DNA from: Muribaculaceae bacterium Isolate-110 (HZI)
GTDB lineage: Bacteria > Bacteroidota > Bacteroidia > Bacteroidales > Muribaculaceae
DNA length: 64,000 bases
Assembly: GCA_003762875.1 (NCBI GenBank)
Contig: RIBL01000002.1
Coordinates: 186,001-250,000, forward strand
Reading direction: 5' to 3'
Part shown: positions 19,201 through 28,257 of the stretch, in pieces
Layout: each line of letters opens with the position of its first letter
Position numbering within the stretch: position 1 is the stretch's first letter
Notes under the pieces: model-generated
The model's database searches: none
The model's input: the letters and a program-made list of their open reading frames with translations, nothing else
What the model was told of the DNA's origin: nothing
Program-made: the position numbers and the translations under genes

Positions 19201-20879
19201 TCTATGGCACCTTCAAGGACCTCGATCTCGAAGGCGACATATACGTGCGCGACCTAAGCATGAAACTCGACTTCACCAACACCGTCTATACAGTCAGCGA
19301 CTCGGTGCACATAGCCCCGGGCGAAATCACATTTGACAACGTAACCCTCAACGACCGCTACGGCAACAGCGCGAAACTCTCGGGACGCGTGTCACACCAA
19401 TATTTCCACGAGCCGAGTTTCACCTTCAACATCACCGACGCTTCCGACATGCTTGTCTATGACATCGGCGAGCACGACACCTCCGACCCATGGTATGGCC
19501 GCATCTACGGCAACGGCTCCGCCACCGTCACAGGCGTCCCGGGCAAAATAGACATAGGCGTGAAGATGCGCACCGCGCCCGGCTCGACATTCACCTTCGT
19601 GCTCAGTGACGCCGAGCACTCGGTGGAGTATGACTTCATCAAACTGCGCGACCGCGACCGCGCCAAAAAAGACTCCATCGCAGCCCTCGACCCCACACCG
19701 CTCATCGTGCGCCAGCTCCGCGACCGCATCAACCGTCAGGAACAGGGACCTCCCACAGCCTACGCCATGGAGTTTAACGTCGACATCACCCCCGAGGCCA
19801 CCCTCAACCTCATCATGGACCCAATCGGAGGCGACAAAATCACCGCCCACGGCACCGGACATCTGCGCATGAACTATGCCTCTGACGGCGAGCTGGAGAT
19901 GTTTGGCGAATACACTCTCAACCGCGGCACCTACAACTTCACCCTCCAGGACATCATCATCAAGGACTTCACTATCCTCGAAGGGAGCCGCATAACATTT
20001 CTCGGCGACCCCTATGCCGCACAGCTAAACATACGTGCGGCCTACTCGCTCAACGCCAACCTCAGCGACCTCGACGAGTCGTTTCTCGAAGACCGGGAGC
20101 TCACACGCACCAACGTCCGCGTCAACGCTATCATGATAGTGACAGGCGACATGCGCCAGCCCGACATAAAGTTTGACCTCGAGTTTCCGACACTCACAGC
20201 CGACACCTACCGCAAAGTCCGATCCATAATCTCGACCGACGAGATGATGTCGCGCCAGATCATCTATCTGCTCGCGCTCGACCGCTTCTACACACCCGAA
20301 TACATGGCCACCACCCATGGCAACGAACTCGTGTCGGTAGCCTCCTCGACCCTCTCGTCGCGCCTCGGCTCGATGCTCGGACAGCTCAGCGACAAGTGGA
20401 GCATCGCTCCGGCCATACGAAGCGACCGCGGCGACTTCTCCGACGTGGAGGTCGACGTAGCCCTCTCGAGCCAGCTTCTCGACAACCGGCTGCTATTCAA
20501 CGGCAACCTCGGCTATCGCGACAAGTCGCTCAACAACAACAGCTTCATCGGTGACTTCGACATACGCTATCTGCTCAACCGGGCCGGCACAATACAGCTC
20601 AAGGCCTACAACCGCTACAACGACCAGAACTATTATCTGAAGAGCGCGCTGACCACCCAGGGCATCGGCGTGGTGTTCAAGCGCGACTTTGACAACATAT
20701 TCTCCTTTCTGCGTCCGCTGAGAAAGAAAAAAGAGCAGAAGAAAGACAACGACGAAGAGGATAACCCAGAGGACAAAACGCATGACAAGAACGTCACCGA
20801 GCCCGACGCCGCAACGATGCCGGCCATTCCCTCCGATACCATCCCCAAACCTCGCACCAACCGCTTTGAGGTAAAATGA
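16242..20879 (+). CDS. tamB: TamB-like protein (translocation/assembly module, DUF490 family)
   Basis: A 1545-residue protein with one N-terminal membrane anchor (VLVILLVLPLAVPALLYITL) and a very long repetitive beta-rich periplasmic body ending in the conserved DUF490 domain (about 1100-1480: YGNGSATVTGVPGKIDIGVK, GELEMFGEYTLNRGTYNFTL, DPYAAQLNIRAAYSLNANL). Such AsmA-like bridging proteins link inner and outer membranes and are implicated in outer-membrane protein insertion and lipid transport. The start codon is GTG inside TAGTG, overlapping the upstream stop. The tail is highly charged (KKKEQKKDNDEEDNPEDK). No BamA/TamA-type partner is beside it, unlike many tamB loci; the coupled neighbour is the cysteine-less thioredoxin-like lipoprotein. 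Confidence 0.9.
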   Translation: MKTFYKILRTVLVILLVLPLAVPALLYITLSIPSVQSYMGHRAERELTALLGTRVTIGRVEYSPFTRIVLTDVSVSDTDGKTPLRIGHLGAGVSITESLWQRHPVVTYAEIIDLEAHLWRDSVGAPLNITPIIERFRKKEPGGKSTFDLAVNLLVIRRSSFTYDILDAPARVEGHFDPSHIAVSDIRADLRAPRISNDNISLDIKRLGAYDRSGLTLSSLTALFYADSAGCTIQNLGLHMPHSSLTFDNITVSTSPLAQGFDPKKISTEITTLPGSHIASADLVPLMPALEGLDLIADIELEAEGNAALIDIPRLSLSMRDKDTWLSLNGFVSNLDHTNDSIEINLERISANFNAPATLSILSSLGDKERALARKLTPLASLGDINLLGRLAADNRSLDFNGSVITTAGSIDIDAGIMRDSPSAPVKVDGTVTASEFNPSGLLPALRPLTDVSLQASADLSIRRSGAIDGEAELRIDNATWNSTPYSDITANATFAGYQIDAAIDSHTPTADFSVRAGYQTKGDHPLTELYANIRNIDLAPFVTSGPYSDYSLSADINASVTGRKVDDMDGWVKISDIDFSSARDHSAPALYLDCIDIVSMACDSVHSLTFSSRPLDLTLKGRYSYPALVYDLKLLCAKAFPSLLPGLTPDGSISSMATLDLTINPDSSLSRFVKLPVEVIYPVQLSAKTDADSGNASLLLNAPYLKQKDKLIENTTLSAGIDGNDSTSYLGFHTIVPTKNGPMDLDLNTSGISDSLLTAISWRIDRAKDFHGDLCFSTAFSRDDDGLLTGIRFMPTDLVFNDSAWHVTPARIDIRPHRIHVSDFGARRPGQTLAINGEAAADSLSRMVVSLDDIDLDYVFETLAISDAVNFGGRATGRVYAEALLSKDPVLYTPRLFVKGLSYNHCTFGDGDIHSWWDNNTKTITIGADIAGLNGKHSTISGTIKPFTEELDFNFSAEEAPAGFMLPFMSAFTSSVNGLISGDARLYGTFKDLDLEGDIYVRDLSMKLDFTNTVYTVSDSVHIAPGEITFDNVTLNDRYGNSAKLSGRVSHQYFHEPSFTFNITDASDMLVYDIGEHDTSDPWYGRIYGNGSATVTGVPGKIDIGVKMRTAPGSTFTFVLSDAEHSVEYDFIKLRDRDRAKKDSIAALDPTPLIVRQLRDRINRQEQGPPTAYAMEFNVDITPEATLNLIMDPIGGDKITAHGTGHLRMNYASDGELEMFGEYTLNRGTYNFTLQDIIIKDFTILEGSRITFLGDPYAAQLNIRAAYSLNANLSDLDESFLEDRELTRTNVRVNAIMIVTGDMRQPDIKFDLEFPTLTADTYRKVRSIISTDEMMSRQIIYLLALDRFYTPEYMATTHGNELVSVASSTLSSRLGSMLGQLSDKWSIAPAIRSDRGDFSDVEVDVALSSQLLDNRLLFNGNLGYRDKSLNNNSFIGDFDIRYLLNRAGTIQLKAYNRYNDQNYYLKSALTTQGIGVVFKRDFDNIFSFLRPLRKKKEQKKDNDEEDNPEDKTHDKNVTEPDAATMPAIPSDTIPKPRTNRFEVK

Positions 20880-21022
20880 CGCCGCCTCACATGACGCCCG
20901 CGCTCCGTTGACCCGCAATGCGGCCCACACGCGAGTGTGCATAAACACAGTGATTAAATTACACTGCAAAATTAACACATCCCCCTACAGTGCGATAATG
21001 CCGCACAACCTCACAAAAAATA
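20880..21022. other. Intergenic DNA after tamB, no gene seen
   Basis: The gap between the tamB stop and the decaying susC/susD locus is 307 bases. This first part holds nothing I can identify; the remainder is occupied by a long inverted repeat. Confidence 0.5.
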
Positions 21023-21167
21023 GAGATACAAAAGATTCAGAAAGACATAAGAGACATAAGTTTTTTTAATTTTAAGACAGAGGGTCAGTTTATATCCTTT
21101 TCCCTTCGTCTTCAACTTAAAACAAAAAACTTATGTCTCTTATGTCTTTCTGAATCTTTTGTATCTC
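21023..21167. repeat. Dispersed long inverted repeat, copy A (44-bp perfect arms)
   Basis: Arms 21023-21066 and 21124-21167 are exact reverse complements around a 57-base AT-rich spacer. Reading inward the arm starts GAGATACAAAAGATTC, continues with GAAAGACATAAG and ends GAGACATAAGTTTTTT. The T/A tract lies at the inner end of the stem, not after it, so this is not a standard intrinsic terminator. Related sequence occurs at 33155-33259 and 49503-49547. It sits between convergent genes. Confidence 0.85.
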
Positions 21168-21186
21168 CCGTTTAGAGCGGGTCTGT

Positions 21187-21924
21187 TCAATAATTATTGG
21201 TCAGGGTCGGGTTCATGTTGCGCACCTTGGTCGGGAACGGAAACACCCACAACGACGACTCTGGGGCTATGCTGTATGTGCCATATTGCTGAAGATCATG
21301 CGTAATGGTCTTTCGATACTTGGCCTCGGTGTTCCAACGCTTGCGGTCAAAGAAATTCTCAAACGTATTGACAAACTCTATGCTGCGGCACTTCTGATAC
21401 AGCTCCATGGCCTGCTCCTCGGTGACATTCTCCAAGGCCGAATACATCTCGGGCGAATAGACGCGCTTGAGACGCACAGCGTCAAGTTTGGCAAGTCCCT
21501 CCGTGATATGGCCGGTGCGTATCAGACACTCAGCGGCCACATAATACATCGACTCGGCCCTAAGCCCCCACACATTATAGCGTATGTCGCCGCTCACAAA
21601 CATCAGACACTCCGGAAAGACATACATGTTGTATATGTCAGACCATCCTTCCTGCGGATTATATATGCCGTCCTTGACAAAGTCGCCGTCATCAAAGAGC
21701 GCGACGGTCTCGGGCGTGAGCACCACCGAATACATGTCGCCGAGATTAGAGGATGTATCACAATGGATGAGCATATAATTGTTGTCGGACTCATATGACA
21801 GATTCCATTTGCCGTCGGCTATGACCGACGAGCGGTCCTCGATTCTGTCGTTGACACTCAGTGCCTTGTTGGCATAGACCAGAGCCTCGTCATAACGTTT
21901 CATCTGGAAGAGTATGCGGGTGCG
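21187..21924 (-). pseudogene. susD remnant (C-terminal third) fused to truncated susC
   Basis: About 245 codons with clear SusD C-terminal features: the TPR-like helix MKRYDEALVYANKALSVND, YYVAAECLIRTGHITEGLAK, MELYQKCRSIEFVNTFENFF and the terminal SLWVFPFPTKVRNMNPTLTNNY. It has no start or signal peptide of its own. The frame continues directly from the SusC barrel, with the join inside GHYMRTRILF near 21910-21930. The SusC C-terminus and the SusD N-terminal two thirds are missing, so a deletion has fused the genes. A signal-less SusD end on a truncated barrel is unlikely to work. Confidence 0.8.
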
Positions 21925-24905
21925 CATATAGTGGCCGGCATAGAAGTTAAACATGGCCTCGAGCGAGAAGCCGTTCCATGTTATCTGCGGCGTGAGGGCC
22001 CCGCTGATTTTGGGTGTCGTGGAGCCTGAATACACACAGTCGTCGATGGTGAGCTCCGACGCTACATTGCCTGCATGCAGATTGCCGTCCTTGTCCTCCC
22101 AGCCGGTGTAGTAGGTGCCGTCTTTCTCGACCATGCCACGGTCGCGGATTGAGAAGAGCGAGTTGAGCGGATAACCTTCGTGAAGACTGAAACTCAGATT
22201 CTCGGTGCCCGACGATGGATTATGAAATATCTTCGTGACCTTGTTGGTGTTACATGCTATATTGAATCCGAGATTGATGCTCAGGTCATTGCGCGATTTT
22301 GCCTCAAGTATATGGCCGTTGAGCTGGAGCTCCACTCCGTGGTTGACCATATTGCCGGCATTGATTTTAAGTGTCTCGAATCCTGTGGTCATGTCAAGGT
22401 CTACATCGGTAAGGAGGTCCGAGCCCGACTTGTGGTAATAGTCAAGCGAGCCGCTAAGACGATAGGCCCAGAGCACAAAATCAAGGCCAAGATTCCATGT
22501 GGCGGTCTTCTCCCAGCGCAGCTGCTCGTTGGGCGGAGTCTGCACATGCTTGTTGACATAGTTGGACGTAATCGTAGCCACAAGATATGACGAGATTGAC
22601 GAGTCGATATTGCCAGTAAGGCCATAACTGGCACGGAGCTTGAGGGCGTCGAGCCAGGTGTAGCCCTTCATGAACGCTTCGTTATGCGCGTTCCACGAGC
22701 CACCGACAGACCACAGCGGACGGCCGCGGAATTTCGGATCGGCTCCGAAAAGGTCACACTTGTCCACACGATAGCTGCCTGATAGCGAGTAACGGCGGTC
22801 ATAGACATAGTTGCCTGTAAAATACACTGAATAGAATCGATGGAGAACTTCGGGAAACTTTGAGGCCGGAGTGAAGAGAAAACTGCCCTGATAGCCGGCA
22901 TAATCCGAGCCGAGCACGCCTGTATAGGTATTGCCTATATAATTCCAGTCGGCACTGACGGTACTGTTGTTGAGAGTCTCGGGCGAGTAGCCATACACAA
23001 GATAATCCTCGCTCGACGTGTGGTTTTCACGAAATTCCATACCGGCGAGAGCGTCAATCTCATGAGGCCCGAAATCGCGGTTATAGCGAGTCTGGGCGCG
23101 GAATGTATAGTAAGCCGCCTGGCTTGAGGCCGACCTCTTGACACCCCCGTCGGGTATATGGTGGGTGGCTGCCTTGCCATAGACCTTGCGTTCTCCTATG
23201 TGCTCGGGGCCTATCTCGGGATTGTTCATGTCGGCGATGATGTCATCGATGCTCGTCCAGTCAAAATCGGGATTGGCCTCCCAGCCTATATGCTTGGACT
23301 CCACTGTGGTGGCGAAATTATAAAGCGTACGCATGTGATAGGAATCCGCGTCATACACTGTCTCAGTCTTGGAATATATGTCCTCATACTGAAACTGGAT
23401 CTGTGCCGTCCAGCCGGGCAATATCCTAAAGAGCGCGTGGATATAGGAGCGGATATTTGTGTTGCGATAGCGTGAGAAGTTGTAATTCATCTCGTTGACG
23501 AGATTGAAGGTCGGGTCCTTGAGTTCGTTAAGAAGGTCATCAAACACGCTCTCACCCGGATATACTATACACTCCATGCCTGTGGGATTGCCCTGTGAGT
23601 CATAGGGCGATATGTAAGGCAGAAAAGAAGTGTTGGATAGGAAACGGTTGGCGTGGGTCTTGGAACGCGACGATATCATGTTGAGTCCCAGCGATATGTC
23701 GAGCCACTTCGCGGCCTTGATGTCGCCTTTGTATTTGAGGGTTATGGCGTCGGAGTGCTCCTTGCGCACACCCTTGTTGTCGCGCGAATAGTTGAGCACG
23801 ATGCTCGAGTTGATTACCTTGCCCTGCATGCGTAGAGCGAGATTGTAATTCTGATTTATTTGGTTGCGGTCGTGCACGCGCTCAAACTCATCCATGTAAT
23901 TATTGCCGCGATAGATGTCGAGTTGACGGTTCATGTCGGCATCCGACATCTCTCCGAGATGATTGGCGAGCAGCAGACGCGACACAGGCGACAGCATGCT
24001 CATCTTGCCTGTCCTGTAGCGTGATACAGCCGAGGCGAGATAGTCGGGATTGGGGTCGTTGAGCATGCCGTTGAAGTTTAGCAGCTCGAGCTCCACGGCC
24101 TCGGATCCGGTGGCATAGTGCATATTGGAGTAGTCATACTTCTCGCTGATGTTGAGGTCGGCGTTGAAGTCGACTGTCAGACGCTCCTTCTTGGCGGTCT
24201 TAAATCACGCCGGCCGACGCGCGCTCCATAGATGGCAGCGGCGGCCGCGTCCTTGAGCACCGTGATATTCTCCACGTCATAAGGATTGATCGACTCGAGG
24301 CCACCCTCGATGGGCAGACCGTCGACCACTATGAGCGGTGAGTTTTGGGCCGAGAACGAGCCCACACCGCGTATGACGATGTTCGACTCACCCTTTTCGG
24401 CTCCCACGAGGCCTGGCACCTTGCCCTCGAGGTTTGACACAAGATTGCCTGTGAATCGCTTGTCGAGCTCATCGGCCGAGATGGTCTGATAGGAACCCGT
24501 GGCCGCCTCGCGCTTCATAGTCTGATAGCCTGTCACCACGACCTCATCCATCATAGTGGTCTTGTGTTGCAGACGCACCTGCAGAAACTTGTAGTCTTTC
24601 GGCACTTCCACGCGTGCCGTCTCCATACCTATGTAAGAGATGACGAGCACGGTGTTTTTATTGTCGGAGAGTATCGAGAAGTTACCATCGGCATCGGTGG
24701 CCACCCCATTGGTTGTGCCATCGATCATGACGGTCGCGCCGGCCAACGGTTCGCCGTCGCTGTCAAGGACAGCTCCTATAATGTTTTTCCGCTCGATTCT
24801 GGCTACTTTATCCGCCACGTTTCCGGAGGTCTGGGCCACGGCATATGCCGGCAGCCCCGTGACCATCATCATGGCAAACAGATAGGCTAATTGTTTCGCT
24901 GTCAT
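21925..24905 (-). pseudogene. susC pseudogene: frameshifted and 3'-truncated TonB-dependent receptor
   Basis: Former SusC-family importer. The N-terminal part (24905 down to about 24220) is intact: signal peptide, carboxypeptidase-like domain (GAVLDSDGEPLAGATVMIDG), MDEVVVTGYQTMKRE and plug motifs PLIVVDGLPIEGGLESI and ITVLKDAAAAAIYGARV. Between about 24224 and 24195 the frame changes twice around a GCGCGCG tract, and the middle frame has a TAA at 24202-24200. The expected VDFNADLNISEKYDYS sequence resumes in another frame and continues as a barrel to GFSLEAMFNFYAGHYM, where the SusD remnant begins. About 150-200 C-terminal residues are absent. At least two lesions support real decay, though an assembly error at the GC-repeat cannot be excluded for the frameshift alone. 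Confidence 0.8.
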
Positions 24906-24944
24906 ATTAAGAATTATGTGATAATGTGATGATTTTAAGATTGG

Positions 24945-25327
24945 TTATCTGGCCAGAAGGCTGTTAATCAGTTGCTTTATCGCCTCGTCGCTCTGCGGAC
25001 GCGTGGCATCGATGTCGGCTATGGTCATGTCGGGATTGACCACTATGAAACGCGGTATGGCAGTGACCCCCATGGCTGTCATGAATTGCTGACCGCTCTC
25101 ACCGTTAAACACATACTGCGGCCATTCGGGCGAATCCTGCTCGAGTTTCTTGCGCCATGCGTCAAAGTCTTCGTCACACGAGATGGGTCTCCGTCTATGT
25201 CGTAATAAGCTGTGACCAATACGAAGTCATTTGCAGCTATCGTGCCTGTGAGCAACGGGGCATCTTCCTTATGCGTGCATGACGCGAGCATAAACGGTAA
25301 AACTAAAAGAGCACTGATTGGTTTCAT
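24945..25327 (-). pseudogene. TlpA-like lipoprotein remnant with internal deletion and frameshift
   Basis: The N-terminus is a lipoprotein signal (MKPISALLVLPFMLASC) followed by about 30 residues up to AYYDIDGDP. After that the correct reading moves to another frame: DEDFDAWRKKLEQDSPEWPQ, GVTAIPRFIVVNPDM (the cis-Pro loop of a thioredoxin fold) and a C-terminus at INSLLAR. The DUF4369-like part and the whole CxxC active-site region that should lie between are gone, so a deletion with a frame change joins the two ends near 25180-25200. It was probably a nutrient-processing lipoprotein of the adjacent susC/susD locus. Confidence 0.72.
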
Positions 25328-25382
25328 TTAAGGTTTTATATATAAATGGTGAATTTTGTTAAACATTAACACTCTGCACCCA

Positions 25383-25407
25383 CAAAAATAATTAAATCTC
25401 AAATATA
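25383..25407 (-). promoter_or_regulatory. Candidate -7 elements of the decaying tlpA-susC-susD locus
   Basis: On the minus strand TATTTTTG (25390-25383) and TATATTTG (25407-25400) both match TAnnTTTG, upstream of the TlpA-like remnant. Neither has a clear -33 partner; the surrounding DNA is AT-rich, so chance matches are possible. Confidence 0.3.
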
Positions 25408-25466
25408 ATTCCAATCAATGTTCTCAGAATACGTACATTTAACATCACGACACCTTTATACACAAA

Positions 25467-25500
25467 AAAGCGATTGAATATCAATACATTCAATCGCTTT
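25467..25500 (-). terminator. Intrinsic terminator after the regulator pseudogene
   Basis: A 13-bp perfect stem (AAAGCGATTGAAT with ATTCAATCGCTTT) and eight-base loop. On the minus strand a T-run follows. It lies 34 bases past the stop of the TPR-AraC gene. Confidence 0.8.
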
Positions 25501-25533
25501 AAGAAAACATTCTAAAACGTAAATTCTGACAAA

Positions 25534-27318
25534 TCACAACTCCCTGTCATCGTCATCGTCCCCTATACGAGTCTGCTCCTTGCGGTAAGCGGCGGGAGTC
25601 ATTCCGACGATATTACGGAAAGTGGTAAAAAATACCGAGGATGACGAGAAACCCACATCGGCGGCTATCGCCTTGAGCGGCATATCACACTCGAGATTGC
25701 TTATCATCTCTATCGCCGCTCGCACGCGATATTCGGCCAGCACTTGGGGAAACGATTTGCCGAAGGTGCGGTTGATGGCCTGAGAGAGATAGATGCGGTT
25801 GGTGTGAAGCTCCTCAGCTATACTCCTGATTGAGATGCCGGGGTCGGTGTAGGCCTTGCGTTCCGACATCAGTTCGTTAAACCTCACCATAAGGTCTTCG
25901 ATTTTATCCTTGGCAATAACCGCCGTGCAACTCTTTCCGGCCTCGGCCGACTCGGCTCGGGCCGAATCAAGAGCCTGGCGCAAGAGACGCTCCCTCACCA
26001 TAGCCTCCTTTTCACGCGCCACAATCATGCGTATCAGGCTCTCCTTGCGACGGTAAAGATGCCACAGTAGACATATGACGGCCAACATGGCCACGCCTAT
26101 GGCGATGAGTATCATTATATATTTCTGACGTGTGTCAAGCTCCACTTCCTGACGCTCGAGCCTGGAGGTGTTGAGCAGCGACTCATTTTCAAGACGATAA
26201 CGGTGGAGCTTAACCACCTGTTCGCTCAGCCACAGGCTGTCAACACCACGCTGATAATCCTGAAGGAAATTTAAAGCATTGCGGTAGTCGCCAAGTTTCT
26301 CATAACAGAATGCCGCTCCCGAGAAAGCCTCGAAACGATAGGCCTTATAGCCCGTAGCAGCTATTATTCTCAATGCCTCCCGATAGGTGTCTATGGCTCC
26401 GGCATAATTGTCCAAGGCTGTCAGAGCATGTCCCTTATAAAGCAACATCCTGATACCCGAAAGCGGGGATGTCTCTGAAAGACCGCCGTCAAGAGCCTTT
26501 TCAAACAGTGACTCCGCCCCTTTGTAATCACCTTTCGACATAAGATACCGACCCTCGACGAGCTCTATCTCACCCTCCGGAAGATAGCCGTGGGCAAGCT
26601 GTATGTCGCGGACTTTGCGAAGCAGTACAGGTATCTCGCCTTCATACTTGTAATTGTAACATGAGTAATGGGCCAATGCAAGCGCGCACCGCTGTATGAT
26701 GCGCTTGTCACCGATGTTTCTCGATATGGTCAGGGCTTCCTCGACAAACCCGATACCCTAGAAGTCATGACGCCACAGATAAGCATCAGAGATATTGCAC
26801 AGTATCTCGGCCGCCAACTGCTGCGAGCCCGATTCGCGGGCCGCCTTGAGGGCTGTGTTGAATGAGTCGAGCCCGAGCCCGAAATCTATGTCAAAATTGA
26901 TATAGCAGAGTCCAAGCTCATTGGTAGCCTCGGCCAGCTCGGCAACCATCGAATGGTTTTGGGCTATCGTGATGGCCTTACGTAATTGGGCGACAGCCTC
27001 CGGACAATCGCCCCTACGGATATTGGCACGTCCCAGCAGCAACTTGGCGTGATAGCGGGCATTGATGCTGTCGGGATAGCTGCACCCTATGCTTTCGAGC
27101 CTGCGGGCCATGCCGATACATTCCTCGTAGTCATACAGGTCGAGATAAATCTGTCCGGCTCCGATGAGCACGCCTATGTTGTCGGGATTGTCTTTAAGCG
27201 TTGCGAGATATTGCGACATCCTTTTGACCGGGGGGTCGACATGAATGGTGCCCGTACCGACGAGCATCATCAGCAGGAGCGTAAACATGTGTGATATGTG
27301 GCGGAGGTTATTCATCAA
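25534..27318 (-). pseudogene. TPR-transmembrane-AraC regulator interrupted by an in-frame amber codon
   Basis: Reads as one 590-residue Bacteroidetes regulator: signal peptide, TPR repeats (LLGRANIRRGDCPEAVAQLR, FSGAAFCYEKLGDYRNALNF), a membrane helix (IMILIAIGVAMLAVICLLW), a coiled segment, then an AraC HTH pair (EELHTNRIYLSQAINRTFGK and ADVGFSSSSVFFTTFRNIVG). A single TAG at 26760-26758 (after YLWRHDF) splits it without a frame change; codons on both sides keep the TPR pattern (GIGFVEEALTISRN). TAG ends other genes here, so it is a true stop. The second half has no good start. The start overlaps the PHP gene end by 11 bases. It probably controlled the decayed susC/susD locus downstream. Confidence 0.8.
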
Positions 27319-28150
27319 TTATTACAAAGGCGGCGGCACGGCCGGCAGTGATGCGCGACGAGTAGTGGGCATCGCTGTTGACCACAAGGGGCAATCCGGC
27401 CGATACCAGACGACGGATGACGTCGGGCGACGGGAACAGGCGCGGCTCATAGACGGACTCTTGGTCGGGGGTGGCTCCGACCGGTGCCGGATAGGCTTTG
27501 GTGTTGATTTCCACGATTATGTCGGTGGCACGCACGGCGTCGATCACATTGTCGATATGACGTCTGTACCACGGTTCGTTCTCTATGCCGGGAGAGAAGG
27601 ATGAGGCATTGAAGCCGATTTTGTCAAAGTGTCCGAGTATGTCAAAGCCCCCTTTCTCAATCATTGCGAGGGTGCGGGCATAGAAGCTGTCGACCACATA
27701 GCGTATGTCGTTGTCAAAATGCTCGACCATCTTGGCGCGGAAATTCTGTGGACGTCCGTCGACATCGACCTCACGCTCCCCGTCAGGGGTGGACACGAAG
27801 TGCACCGAACTGAGACGGTAATCAAGCGGAATGGTGTCAAAATAGGGATTGGTCGCACCCCAGCGGTCGCCGAGATAGTCAATCTCCATGGAGAGATAGA
27901 GGTTGAGACGGCCTGCATAGAGCTCTTTGAGCCGTTGAAACTCGGCCACATAGTCGGGCACGGCAAGTGCCGACATGTTGCACGACGAGGGAAGCGGGAT
28001 GGGCGAATGGGGCGTGAAGCCGTAATGCTTCATACCGCAGGCGAGGGCCTGCCCGGCCATGCGGGCCATAGACTCGCGCCCGTCGCAGAACTGGGTGTGG
28101 GAATGGAAGTTATAATCGCGTGTAGTGGATATTATTTCGTGTAAATTCAT
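27308..28150 (-). CDS. PHP-domain phosphoesterase, HisK-type histidinol-phosphatase
   Basis: A 280-residue cytoplasmic metal-dependent phosphatase of the polymerase-and-histidinol-phosphatase fold, most like histidinol-phosphatase HisK of histidine synthesis. Metal ligands are spread as expected: NFHSHTQFCDGRESM near the N-terminus, GFTPHSP, SMEIDYL, SSVHFVST, ILGHFDK, and VVNSDAHYSSRI at the end. Length fits the family. It precedes and overlaps the regulator pseudogene by 11 bases. Other PHP phosphatases cannot be excluded, because no other his gene is nearby. Confidence 0.85.
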   Translation of the reverse strand: MNLHEIISTTRDYNFHSHTQFCDGRESMARMAGQALACGMKHYGFTPHSPIPLPSSCNMSALAVPDYVAEFQRLKELYAGRLNLYLSMEIDYLGDRWGATNPYFDTIPLDYRLSSVHFVSTPDGEREVDVDGRPQNFRAKMVEHFDNDIRYVVDSFYARTLAMIEKGGFDILGHFDKIGFNASSFSPGIENEPWYRRHIDNVIDAVRATDIIVEINTKAYPAPVGATPDQESVYEPRLFPSPDVIRRLVSAGLPLVVNSDAHYSSRITAGRAAAFVIIDE

Positions 28151-28177
28151 ATATTATAAAAAAAGGTTCATACAGGC

Positions 28178-28224
28178 GTTTAGGGATTGGAGCGCGTCTT
28201 ACGAGCCGCCTCCAATCCCTAAAC
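28178..28224 (-). terminator. Terminator after floA
   Basis: A 14-bp perfect stem (GTTTAGGGATTGGA with TCCAATCCCTAAAC) around a 19-base loop. On the minus strand a T-rich tract follows about 16 bases later. It separates floA from the PHP gene. Confidence 0.65.
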
Positions 28225-28257
28225 CCGGACCTTTAAACTCCAAATAAACTTTAAACT

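Noticed and set aside
16332-20506. Many long open frames on the minus strand across tamB
   Set aside because: They are shadows of a GC-rich plus-strand gene: no family motifs, no promoters, and the tamB frame is continuous with clear domains.
26758-26760. Recoding of TAG as a sense codon
   Set aside because: TAG ends the thioredoxin-like gene at 16240-16242, and no selenocysteine- or pyrrolysine-like context is visible, so it is read as a true stop.
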